A DNA stretch of 64,000 bases, taken from positions 248,001-312,000 of the forward strand of contig NZ_JAAWWP010000008.1 in NCBI RefSeq assembly GCF_012273655.1, written 5' to 3'. Below the pieces are notes generated by a model that ran no database searches, had not been told where the DNA came from, and saw only the letters and a program-made list of their open reading frames with translations. Positions 31,886 to 42,500 of this stretch are shown in pieces (the stretch's first letter is position 1; each line of letters starts with the position of its first letter). This DNA comes from Streptomyces physcomitrii. Lineage in GTDB: Bacteria > Actinomycetota > Actinomycetes > Streptomycetales > Streptomycetaceae. A program made the position numbers and the translations under genes.

Positions 31886-34800
31886 GTCGTTCTCCTGACT
31901 CGTTGACGCCTGCGGTCCAGGCGACGACGTACTGCCGCTCGGGCAGCCCCCGCGGGGCCGCCACCTGACTGCAGCGCACTTCCCAGGCGCTGCCCTGGTG
32001 CTCCACTCGCAGCCGCTCCGGCTCCGCGGCGCTCACCCGGAAGTCGGTGGGGCGGCCGCCGAGTCCGGTGCCGAGCGCCTTGGCGACGGCTTCCTTCGCC
32101 GTCCAGAAGCGGGTGAACCAGAGGTCCTCGCTCTCGCCGGTGGCCGAGACCACCTGGGCGAGGAGTGCGCGTTCCGCGGGTCCGCAGGCGGCCCGCACGG
32201 TCGCCGCCGGGCGGGCGGTGACCTCCTCCAGGTCGATTCCGCAGGGCCCGCGGCCGGCCAGCGCCACCGCCGCCTCGCCGCTGTGCGCGAGGGAGACGGT
32301 CAGGCCCTCGCCCAGCTCGCGGCCGTGCACGCCGCTCGCGAAGGGCCGGCCCCGCTCGTCGTTGTCGAGGGCGATCTCGGCGGGGTAGACCTCGCCCGCG
32401 CCCTCGGCCCACAGCACGCCGCGCAGGGCGTCCTTGGCGGCGATCCGGCCGAGCAGCCAGCGGCGCCTGCGCACCGGGGGCTGGGCCTCGTAGCGGGCGC
32501 GTTCGGCGCCGCCGAGCATGTTGCGCATGATGAGTTCGCGGGTGGCGAGGTCGGGCCAGCGCTCGTGGACCAGGGTCCAGCCGCCGTCCTGCGGGGTGGA
32601 CAGGGTGTGGCGGCCGGGGAAGCGGTCCACCGCGCGGATGCCGGGGTCGGTGTCGAAGCGGCGGTCGGTCCAGCCGGTGAACTCCGCCCAGACGCGGCTC
32701 TGGTGGACCAGTTGCATGTCGGCGGTCAGGGTGGTGTCGGTGACCTCGGTGATGCGGATGTGGCAGTCCAGGTCGGTGCCCGCCGCGGGAGCGGGCCCGT
32801 GGAAGGTGATCCGGGCCATGCCGACCGGGAAGACCGTGGTGCGCTCGGTGAGGGTGGCCATGATCCAGTAGCCGAGGAGCTGGCCGACGTTGTCCAGGAG
32901 GGCGCCGGGCGCGGCCGGGGTGGTCAGCACCCCGCGCACATGGCGCTCGCCGAGCGCGGTGAGTTCGCTGACCCCCTGGAAACGGGGCCCGTGGAACATC
33001 CACCGCTCGCTGTACAGCTGCTCGGCGCTGAGGTCCGGGCGCCGCTCCGCGGCGGTCTCCACCGGCCAGGGCGCGGGCGGCTCCCGGTGCCCGGGGGCGA
33101 GTTCGACGACCGCGCCCGCGTACCCGGTGAGCTTGACCTCCACCCGGTCGGGGCCGAGGGCGCGCGCGGTGACCGGGACCTCGGAGGCCGGCATCGCCTC
33201 GATCCACTTCTGCAGCCGCACCTGGTGCACCGCGACCGCCCGCAGCCCGGGCCTCGCCTGCTCGGCGAGGCGCATCAGATGCTCGATGACCGTGGTGGCG
33301 GGCACGATCGGCCAGCGGTCGGCCTCGTCGGGCCAGCCGGGCCGCTGCCGGAAGAAGCAGTGGTCGAGGAGGTACGGCATCTCCTCGACGTCGATGCGCA
33401 GGGTGGCGGGCAGCGGGGCGAGCGGCGGCGTGGTGTCCTTCGGCCCCTCCGCCGAACTCCGCTGCTGGGGACGGCCGTCGGTCGGCTGCCCGGCGCCGGG
33501 GGACACGGGTGCGGCCGGGGGCGCGGCCGGCGGCTGTGCGCCGCGGTGCGCCGGTACGCGGGGGCCCCTGCGCGGCGCCACGGGCCGCGCCGCGCGCCCG
33601 GAGTGGACCGCGTCGAGGAGTTCGCCCGCGACCGAGGCCGTCTCGTCGAGCAGCGCGGAGAGTTCGGCAGCGACCGGGAACCGCCCCTGGGCGCGCCCGA
33701 GTTGGTCCAGGGCGGCCGCCCGGGGCGTGACGGCGCGGGACGGGGCCGCGGTGAGACCCGTCCGTACCGCGGGAGTCGCGGCGAGCGGGGAGGCCGGAGC
33801 CGCCCGGTCGAGCAGCCCCCGGACCTGGCCGGGCAGCGAGACCAGGGCGCCGCCGAGGTCGAGGCGGGCGGTGGGGCGCCGGGCGCCCTCCCGTACCGGC
33901 TTGGTGGTACGGGCGGTGGCGCCCGCCGGGAGCAGCGGGGCGAGGTCGGGGGCGGCGCCCTCGGTCCACAGGGCGGTGGCGACCCGGCGGAGCTGGGCGA
34001 GGCTGTCCCGGGCGCCGGAGTGCGCGGAGACCACCAGGCGGTCGCGTCCGGCGAGGGTGTCGTCGAGCAGCGAGCCGAGCTGTCCCGCACCGAGGACGAG
34101 GAAGGCGCGGAAGCCCGACTCGTAGAGGGCGAGGACGAGTTGGCGGAAGCGGACCGGTTCGAGCAGGTGGCGGACGAACAGCTCGCGGACGGCGTCGGGT
34201 TCGGCCGGGAAGGGCGCCGCGGTGGTCGCGGACCAGACCGGGACGTGCGGCGGGTGGAGGGTGTACGCCTCGGCGGCCTGCCGGATGGGGGCGAGGTAGG
34301 GGCCGAGCATCGGGGTGTGGAAGCCGGAGCGGAAGGGCAGCACCTGGGCGATGACGCCCTCGGCGCGGAAGGCGTCCACCAGGGCGGCCACCTGCTCCTC
34401 GGGGCCGCAGATCATCGACTGGTTGGGCGCGTTGTCGTGCGAGAGGACGACGTCCTCGCGTCCGGCGAGGCGCTCCAGGACCCGCTCGGCGGCGGTGCCG
34501 AGGACGGCGAAGGCGAGTCCGGGCACCCGCAGCGCGTCGGGGTCGAAGCCCGCGAGGAAGGCGTCCACCTCCTCGGGCGCGTGCACGCCCGCGGCGGCCA
34601 TCGCGGTCCACTCGCCCACGCTGTGCCCGGCGACCGCGTCCGGGACCACGCCGAGGCGGCGCAGCGAGGTGTCGAGGATCCGGCCGAGCTGGAAGACCGC
34701 GGCGCCGTGCCGTCCGACGTCGCCGACCTGGGCGTCCTCGCCGAACTTCCAGTCGAGGCCGAAGACTTCGGCCAGCTCGTCCACCTTGGCGCCGAACTCG

Positions 34801-36566
34801 GCCTCCAGGCCGGGGAAGACGAAGGCGGTGCGGCCGCCCGCCGGGCCGAGGACCGGGCGCGGGGTGAACCAGACGTCGCTGCGGCCGCGCCAGGGCTCGC
34901 CCTTGGCGACCGCCTTGCGGGCGAGCTTCAGCCGCCGCGCGGTGGGGTCGGCGATGCCGAGGCGCACCGGGCCCGCGGCCTCCGAGCCGGGGCCGGTCTC
35001 GGGCAGGCCGGTGGCCAGCAACTCGCTGTCCCCGAGCTGGAGTTGTGCGGCCAGCTGCTCGGTGCTCCCGGCGGCCAGGCGCAGCACCCGCTCGGGTTCG
35101 CGGACCTGGACGCGGGGGCGGCGGGCCGGCACCCGGGCGGGCTGCTCCAGGACGAGGTGGGCGTTGATGCCGCCGAAGCCGAAGGCGTTGACGGCGGCGC
35201 GGCGCGGCCCACCGCCCGCGACCTCGCCCCAGCCGGTGGCCGTGGCGAGCGGGGCGAACCGGGTCTGCTCCAGGGCCGGGTTGGGGTCCTCGCAGTGCAG
35301 GGTGGGCGGCAGCACCTCGTGGTGCAGGGCGAGGGCGGCCTTGATGAGACCGGCGACCCCGGCGGCGGGCATGGTGTGCCCGATCTGCGACTTCACCGAG
35401 CCGATGGCGGCGCGGGCGCCCGCGGCGGGCCCGAACACCTCGGCCACCGTGGCGAGTTCGGCCCGGTCACCGGCGGCGGTCGCGGTGCCGTGCGCCTCCA
35501 GGAGCTGGAGCGCGCCGGGTTCGCGCGGGTCGAGTCCCGCGGCCTCCCAGGCCTGCCGTACGGCGCGGATCTGGCCGCCCGGGTCGGGGTTGAAGAGGCT
35601 GGCGGAGCGGCCGTCGCTGGCCACCCCGGTGCCGCGGATCACCGCGTAGATCCGGTCGCCGTCGCGCTGGGCGTCGGCGAGCCGCTTGAGGACGACGACC
35701 CCGGTGCCCTCGCCGATGAGGACGCCGTCGGCCTCGCGGTGCAGCGGGCGGATGCGCTCGCTCGGGGAGAGCGCGCCGAGCTGGGTGAAGACGCTCCACA
35801 GGGTGAGGTCGTGGCAGTGGTGGACGCCCCCGGCGAGCATCACGTCGCAGCGCCCGGTGGCCAGTTCGCGTACCGCGTGGTCGACGGCGACCAGCGAGGA
35901 GGCGCAGGCGGCGTCCACCGTGTAGGCGGGGCCGCGCAGGTCGAGGCGGTTGGCGACCCGGGAGGCGACCAGATTGGGCACCAGGCCGATCGCCGACTCC
36001 GGCTGCTCGGGGCCGAGCTTCTCGCAGAACGCCTCGCGCACCGACTCCAGTTGCTCCTCGCCGAGCCCGGGGGCCAGCTCGCGCAGGGTGTGCACCAGCT
36101 GGTTGGCGGTGCGCACCCGCTGGTCCAGGCGGACGAGGCCGGGGGTGAGGTAGCCGCCGCGGCCGAGCACGATCCCGGCCCGCTCGCGCGCGGCGGGCAG
36201 CACCGACTCGCCGCCCGCGTCCTCCAGGGAGCGGTGGGCCACGTCCAGGGCGATGAGCTGGTCGGGGTCGGTGCCGGGCACCGAGTTCGGCATGATCCCG
36301 AAGCGGGTCAGGTCGAACTCGGCCGAGGTGTCGGTGAATCCACCGCGGCGGCAGTAGAAGCGGTCGCTGCGCCGCGGGCCGCCGGGATCGTAGAACTCGG
36401 GGTCCCAGCGGTCCGGCGGCACCTCGCTCACCGAGTCCACGCCGTGCGCGATGTTGTGCCAGTAGGCGGCCAGGTCGGGGGCGCCCGGCAGGAAGACCTC
36501 CATGCCGACCACGGCGACCGGGGTCGCCGCGGCTGCGGTCCGGGGTTCGCGCACCATGCCGGTCAC
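31875..36566 (-). CDS. PUFA-like synthase subunit: KS-AT-DH-phosphopantetheinyl transferase
   Basis: 1563 aa. Domains in order: ketosynthase (about 12-470; DAACASSLVAV, EAHGTATAAGD and SQIGHTMPAAG, so C-H-H is intact); acyltransferase (about 570-890; AGHSVGEW near 648, FRSGFHTP); a Pro/Ala linker; a double-hotdog dehydratase (about 1050-1310; LLDHCFF with a His, WMFHGPRFQGV); and a Sfp-type phosphopantetheinyl transferase (about 1365-1550; CGIDLEEV and FTRFWTAKEAVAKALG). It resembles PfaC/heterocyst-glycolipid type secondary lipid synthases. The built-in transferase can activate the tandem ACPs of the partner protein. Its start overlaps the partner's stop by 4 nt. The chain length made cannot be read from sequence. 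Confidence 0.9.
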   Translation of the reverse strand: MTGMVREPRTAAAATPVAVVGMEVFLPGAPDLAAYWHNIAHGVDSVSEVPPDRWDPEFYDPGGPRRSDRFYCRRGGFTDTSAEFDLTRFGIMPNSVPGTDPDQLIALDVAHRSLEDAGGESVLPAARERAGIVLGRGGYLTPGLVRLDQRVRTANQLVHTLRELAPGLGEEQLESVREAFCEKLGPEQPESAIGLVPNLVASRVANRLDLRGPAYTVDAACASSLVAVDHAVRELATGRCDVMLAGGVHHCHDLTLWSVFTQLGALSPSERIRPLHREADGVLIGEGTGVVVLKRLADAQRDGDRIYAVIRGTGVASDGRSASLFNPDPGGQIRAVRQAWEAAGLDPREPGALQLLEAHGTATAAGDRAELATVAEVFGPAAGARAAIGSVKSQIGHTMPAAGVAGLIKAALALHHEVLPPTLHCEDPNPALEQTRFAPLATATGWGEVAGGGPRRAAVNAFGFGGINAHLVLEQPARVPARRPRVQVREPERVLRLAAGSTEQLAAQLQLGDSELLATGLPETGPGSEAAGPVRLGIADPTARRLKLARKAVAKGEPWRGRSDVWFTPRPVLGPAGGRTAFVFPGLEAEFGAKVDELAEVFGLDWKFGEDAQVGDVGRHGAAVFQLGRILDTSLRRLGVVPDAVAGHSVGEWTAMAAAGVHAPEEVDAFLAGFDPDALRVPGLAFAVLGTAAERVLERLAGREDVVLSHDNAPNQSMICGPEEQVAALVDAFRAEGVIAQVLPFRSGFHTPMLGPYLAPIRQAAEAYTLHPPHVPVWSATTAAPFPAEPDAVRELFVRHLLEPVRFRQLVLALYESGFRAFLVLGAGQLGSLLDDTLAGRDRLVVSAHSGARDSLAQLRRVATALWTEGAAPDLAPLLPAGATARTTKPVREGARRPTARLDLGGALVSLPGQVRGLLDRAAPASPLAATPAVRTGLTAAPSRAVTPRAAALDQLGRAQGRFPVAAELSALLDETASVAGELLDAVHSGRAARPVAPRRGPRVPAHRGAQPPAAPPAAPVSPGAGQPTDGRPQQRSSAEGPKDTTPPLAPLPATLRIDVEEMPYLLDHCFFRQRPGWPDEADRWPIVPATTVIEHLMRLAEQARPGLRAVAVHQVRLQKWIEAMPASEVPVTARALGPDRVEVKLTGYAGAVVELAPGHREPPAPWPVETAAERRPDLSAEQLYSERWMFHGPRFQGVSELTALGERHVRGVLTTPAAPGALLDNVGQLLGYWIMATLTERTTVFPVGMARITFHGPAPAAGTDLDCHIRITEVTDTTLTADMQLVHQSRVWAEFTGWTDRRFDTDPGIRAVDRFPGRHTLSTPQDGGWTLVHERWPDLATRELIMRNMLGGAERARYEAQPPVRRRRWLLGRIAAKDALRGVLWAEGAGEVYPAEIALDNDERGRPFASGVHGRELGEGLTVSLAHSGEAAVALAGRGPCGIDLEEVTARPAATVRAACGPAERALLAQVVSATGESEDLWFTRFWTAKEAVAKALGTGLGGRPTDFRVSAAEPERLRVEHQGSAWEVRCSQVAAPRGLPERQYVVAWTAGVNESGERHDH

Positions 36567-39500
36567 CAGCCGGAGGCGGTGTAGACCACGGTGTGGCTCT
36601 CGGGCGCACCGTAGGCGAGTTCGCGCAGCAGGCTGAGCGGGCCCTCGTCGAGGTCGATCAGCTTGATGCCGCGGGCCGCGTACGAGCGCATCAGCTCGGG
36701 GCTGACCATGCCGCCGCCGGTCTCGGAGGCGGCCCAGGGGCCCCAGTGCACGGTCAGCCCGCGCCGCTCGGGGGTGGACCAGCGGCGGCCCAGCTCCTCC
36801 AGGGCGTCGTTGGCGCTCGCGTAGTCGCTCTGGCCGCGGTTGCCGAGGGCGGCGGCGATGCTGCCGAACAGGACCGCGAAGCGCGGGCCCTCGGGCAGCC
36901 CCTCCACCGCGTCCAGCACCGTGCGGGCGCCGTCCGCCTTGGTGGCGAAGACCCGGGCGAAGGACTCCGGCGTCTTCTCCGAGATCAGCTTGTCCTCGAT
37001 GACCCCGGCCGCGTAGACCAGCCCGTCCAGGCGCCCGTACTGGGCGTGCGCCTCCTTCACCACGGCGGCGACCGCCTCCGCGTCGAGGACGTCGACCTGG
37101 TGGTACTGGGCCTCGCTGCCGAGCGCGGTCAGCTCCGCGAGGGTGGCGCGCACCTCGCGGGCGGCGAGCAGCGCGGAGACGGCGCGTTCGGTCTCGGCGG
37201 GGGTGCTGGTGGTCCCCGAGGAGAGCAGGGCGGCGCGCAGCGCGGCCCGGTCGGGGGCGCCCGCGGTGGCGGCGTCCTCGGTCCCGGCGGGTTCCGGGGT
37301 GCGGCCGAGGAGGACCAGGCGGCAGCGCGAGGCGGCGGCCAGGGTGCGGGCGAAGCGGGCGGTGATGCCGCGGGCGCCGCCGACGAGCAGCACCACCGAG
37401 TCGCGGTCCAGGCCCGCAGCCTCGGCCTCCGCGGCGCCGTCGCCCGCGGGTCCGGCGCCGGTCGCGGCGAGGGCGCCCAGCGGGTCGAGGTCCAGGTCGA
37501 GCGCGCGGCGCTCCCGGCCGTCGGTGAGGACCACGGGGTCGGCGCCGGTGGCGGCGAGTTCGGCGTACAGCGCCTTCGCCACCTGCTCCGGGCCGGCCTC
37601 GGCGGGGACCTCGACCAGGGTGGCCCGGACCTCCGGGTACTCGCGGGCCACGCTGCGGAAGAATCCGCGCAGTCCGCTGGGGGCGCCGGTGGTGCGGCGG
37701 TCGGCGGCGAGCAGCCGGCGCGGGGCCGCGGTGAGCACCCGCTGGAAGAGCGGGAAGGACTCGGGCAGCGTCGGCCCGGACTCCTCCAGGGAGGCGAGGT
37801 GGACCACGGCGTCGGCGGTGGCGGTGGGCAGTTCCCCGGCGGGCACCAGATCGGTGGTCACCCCGGCCTCGCCGAGGAGCGCGGCCAGGGCCTCGGCGAT
37901 CTCGCCGCCGCCGAGCAGCTGCACCCGGCTGCCGCGCTCCGGGGCGCCGGTCACCGGCTCCAGTACGCGTTCGGTGAAGGTCAGCCGCTGCGGGGCGACG
38001 ACCTGCGCGGACGGTGCCTGCGCCGGCTGCGCGGGCGCGGGGGCGGGCGCGGTCTGCTCGGCGGGGGTCGCGGGTCCGCCGAGGGCGGCGGCGAGCAGTT
38101 CGCCGAGCGCGGCGGCGGTACGGGCCGCGCTGAGCTGGTCGAGGTCGGCGGTCTCGGCGGCGAGGCCGAGGCGGGTGCCGAGCTCGCCGGCGATCTCGGT
38201 GCGCTTGATGGAGTCGACGCTGAGGTCCGCCTCCAGATCGAGGTCCGGCTCGATCATGTCCACCGGGTAACCGGTCCGCTCGGCCACCACCGCGAGCACG
38301 GTCTCCAGTACGGAGGCGGCGCTGACCTCGGGGGCCGCGGCGGGGGCGGGCACGGCCGCGGCGGCGGGCGCCGCGGTCGCGGTGGTGCCGAGGAGCCCGG
38401 CGAGCAGTCCCGCGATCGCCTCGGCGGTACGGGCGCCGCTCAGCTCCTCCAGACGGTCGCCGCCCTCCGCGGGCAGCCCGAGGCGGCCCGCCAGCTCACC
38501 CGCGATCTCGGTGCGCTTGATGGAGTCGACGCTGAGGTCCGCCTCCAGATCGAGATCGGGCTCGATCATGTCCACCGGGTAACCGGTCCGCTCGGCGACG
38601 ACCGCGAGGACCGTGTCCAGTACGGAGGCCGCGGGGGCCGCGGGCTCCTGCGCGACGGGGGCGGCGGGCACCGTGACGGGGGCCGTCGCCGGGGCGGGCG
38701 CCGTCTGCTGCGGCACCGCCACCAGGGCGGGCGCGGCCGGGCTCGCCGTCAGCTGCGGTGCACCGGCGGGCAGTTCGGGAACGCCCAGATAGGAGAGCAG
38801 GACGTCGCGCTGGGCGGCGACCATGTCCCGGCTGCTGCGGAGGAACTCCGCGATCAGCGCCTCGGGACCGGCGGCCGGGGGCTGGGGGCTGGGCTGGTCG
38901 AGCACGGTGAACTCCGTCACGGGTCGGGCCGGTTGCAGGGCGCCCGGCGGGATGGTGCCGTCGGCGCGGCGCAGCAGCTGGCCGTCCACGGTCCAGCCCG
39001 CGGCGCGCGCGGCGGGAGCGGTCGCCGGGTCGACGGTGTCCCGGCCGGTGAACAGACGACGGGTGCGGACGTCCACGCCGCTGACGGCGAGCCGGGCGAG
39101 GGCGGTGAGCAGCCCGCCGAGTCCGGTGTCGCGGCCGTCCTCCAGGGGGACGGTGCGGTGCGGGCGGTCGCCGAGCACGGCGGCCACCAGGCGGCTGAGC
39201 ACCTTGCCCGGGCCCACCTCGACGAAGACGCGCGCGCCCGCCTCGTACATCGCCTCGATCTGGGCGGCGAAGCGGACCGGGGAGCCGATCTGCTCCACCA
39301 GTTCGCGCCGGATGCCGTCCGCGTCGGCGGGGTAGGGCGCGGCGGTGCGGTTGGACCAGACGGGGAACGCCGGTGCGGGCAGCGGGAGTCGGTCCAGGTG
39401 GGCGCCGAAGTCCTCGCCCGCCCCGGCGAGCAGCGGGCTGTGGAAGGCGCAGGCGACCTTGAGCTGCTTGGCCTGGTGCCCGGCGTCCTTCAGGTGCACG

Positions 39501-42500
39501 AGGGCGGCGGCGACGGCCTGGGTCGGGCCCGAGACAACCGTCTGCTCGGGCGAGTTGTGGTTGGCGGCGACCACGTCCCCGTCGAGACCGGCGAGCCGCA
39601 GCACCTCCTCGACCTGCTCGGCGCCCGCGCCCACGGCGGCCATCGCGCCCGGGTCCTCGGCGGGCACCCGGCCGAGGATGGCCTCGGCGCGGGCGGCGCT
39701 GGCGGCCAGCAGTTCCTCCGCGTCGAAGGACCCGGCGGCGGCGAGGGCGGCCAGTTCGCCGTAGCTGTGCCCGCCCGCCATGGCCGGGCGCACCCCGAGC
39801 GAGGCGAGCAGCTCGGTGGCGGCCAGCGCGGTGATGCCGAGCGCGGGCTGGGCGACGGCGGTGTCGGTGACCCGCTCCTGCTGCCGGGCCCGGCTCTCCG
39901 CGTCCAGCGCGGCGGGCGGGAAGAGCAGGTCGGCCCAGCGGGCGCCGCGGTGCAGATGGCTGTGCAACTCGGGGAAGGCGACGAAGAGTTCGGCGAGCAT
40001 CCCGGGCCGCTGGCTGCCCTGGCCGGGGAAGAGGAAGGCCACCTCGCCGGCGCGCACCTCCTCCTCGACCGCGCCCGCGGTGTGGATGCCCTCGGCGGGG
40101 GCGTGGGCGCCCCCGGCGGCCCGGCGCAGCAGCTCCGGCAGCGCGTCCAGGTCGCGGGCGACCACGGCGATACGGACCGGCTCGCCGCGCAGCGCGGACT
40201 GGTCGCTGCGCCAGGAGGCGTGCCGCGCCAGGTCCCGCAGACGCACCGGGCCGCTCTCGCCGAGCAGCTTCAGCAGTGCCCGTACGGACTTGCGGGCGGC
40301 CTCCTCGTCGCGGCCGCGGAAGGTGAACAGCTCGGCGGGCCAGGCGTCCAGGGCGTGCGCCTCGGGGGCCTGCTCGTGGGCGCGGAGCACCACGTGGAAG
40401 TTGGTGCCGCCGAAGCCGAAGGCGCTGACGCCCGCGACCCGGTCGGCGGGCTCGGCGCTCCAGGGCGCCGCCGCGGTGTGGAAGGCGAAGGGGCTGCTGC
40501 CCTGCTCCCAGGCCGGGTTGGGCTCCTTGAGGTGCAGGGTCGGCGGCTTCACCCCGTGGTAGAGGGCGAGGGTGGTCTTGATCAGTCCCGCCAGGCCCGC
40601 GGCGCACTTGGTGTGCCCGATCTGGGACTTGACCGAGCCGACCGCGCAACTGCCGGGCTCGGCACCGGACTCGGTGAACACCTCGGTGAGGGTGGCGAGT
40701 TCGGTGCGGTCGCCGACGACGGTACCGGTGCCGTGCGCCTCGATCAGGCCGACCTCGGCGGGCGAGATGCGGGCGTTGCGGTAGGCGCGGGTCAGGGCGG
40801 CGCGCTGGCCCGCGGGGCGGGGCGCGGTCAGGCCGAGGGCGCGGCCGTCGCTGGCGCTGCCGACCCCGTCGATGACCGCGTAGACGCGGTCGCCGTCGCG
40901 CTCGGCGTCCTCCAGGCGCTTGAGGGCGACGCAGGCGACACCCTCACCGAGGGCGATGCCGTCGGCGGACGCGTCGAAGGTGGCCGAGCGGCCGCTCGGC
41001 GAGAGGGCGTGCACCGAGGAGAAGAGCAGGTAGTCGTTGATGCCGTTGTGCAGGTCGGCGCCGCCGCAGAGCACCAGGTCGCTGGTGCCGGTGGCGAGTT
41101 CCTTGCAGGCGGCGTCCACCGCGGTCAGCGAGGAGGCGCAGGCCGCGTCCACGGTGTAGTTGGCGCCGCCGAGGTCGAGCCGGTTGGCGATGCGCCCGGC
41201 GATGACGTTGGCCAGCATGCCGGGGAAGGAGTCCTCGGTCAGCCGCGGCAGCTGCTCGTCGAGGCCGGGCGGCACGGCGCCCGCGTAGGCGGGCAGCACG
41301 GTGCGCAGGGTGGTGGCGTTGGACAGGTCGCTGCCCGCCTCCGCGCCGAAGATCACCGAGGTGCGGCGGTGGTCGGCGGCGGGCCCCTCGTACCCGGCGT
41401 CGGCGAGGGCGCGGCGGGCCGCCTCCAGGGCGAGCAGCTGCACCGGCTCGATGCTGGGCAGGGAGGCGGGCGGGATGCCGTAGCGCAGCGGGTCGAAGGG
41501 GATCTCGGGCAGGAAGCCGCCCCAGCGCGAGGGGGTGCGCTCGCCCTCCCCGTCGGGGGCGTAGTACAGCTCGGGGTCCCAGCGGTGGGCGGGCACCTCG
41601 GTGACGCTGTCCCGGCCCTCGACGATGTTGGCCCAGAACTCCTGGAGGTCCTTGGCTCCGGGGAACATCGCGGCCATGCCGACGACCGCGATCCGCAGCG
41701 GCGGCGGGGCGCTCTCCTCGCTCGGCTCCCCGGCGGCGGGGCGCAGTCGGGCGGTGCGCTCGCGCAGCCACTCCCCCGCGCCCGCGGTGACCGAGGCGTG
41801 CAGCTCGGCGATGCCGGTGGTCGCGGAGCGCAGTACCGAGACCTCCCCGGCCATGAACATGCCCTCGGCGGCCTGGCGTTCCTCGTCGACCCGGCGCAGT
41901 TCGGCGCCGACCCGCTCGACGCCCTTGGAGGCGAGCCGCAGCCGTCCGACGTTGAAGCGCTCCAGCTGCTCCCAGGCCTCCCGGTCGGGCACGCCCTCGG
42001 CGGCGAGGCGGGTGCGCAGTTCGGCGAAGTCGCGGGTGACGTCGCTGGCGGCGCAGCGGGTGGCGTGGCCCGGGGCGGTCTCCAGGAGGTCGGTGCGCTC
42101 GGCGGCGAGGACCTGGCGCTGGAAGAGCGGCTGGATGGCGCCCGCGGAGACGGCCTCCTCGGTGAAGAGGTAGGCGGTGCCCATCAGCACGCCGAATCCG
42201 GCTCCGGCCTTCGACAGCGGGGCCGCGACGGCGGCGGCCATGGCGGCCGAGCGGGCGTCGTGGATGCCCCCGGCGAAGAGCACCGTCAGCTCGCGGGCCG
42301 CCGACTCCCCCGCCTGGTCGAGGAATTCGGTGAGGACCTCGGTCTGCGCCTCCCAGAGCGGGAAGCTGTTGCGGGGCCCGATGTGGCCGCCGCACTCGGC
42401 GCCCTCGAAGATGAACTTGCGGGCGCCCGCCGCCAGGAACTGCCGCAGCAGCCCCGGCGAGGGCACGTGCAGGAAGGCGGAGATGCCCTCGGCCTCCAGG

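Noticed and set aside
31998..36584. Plus-strand open frame of 1528 codons
   Set aside because: Shadow of the KS-AT-DH-PPTase gene on the other strand, with no recognisable domain or ribosome site.
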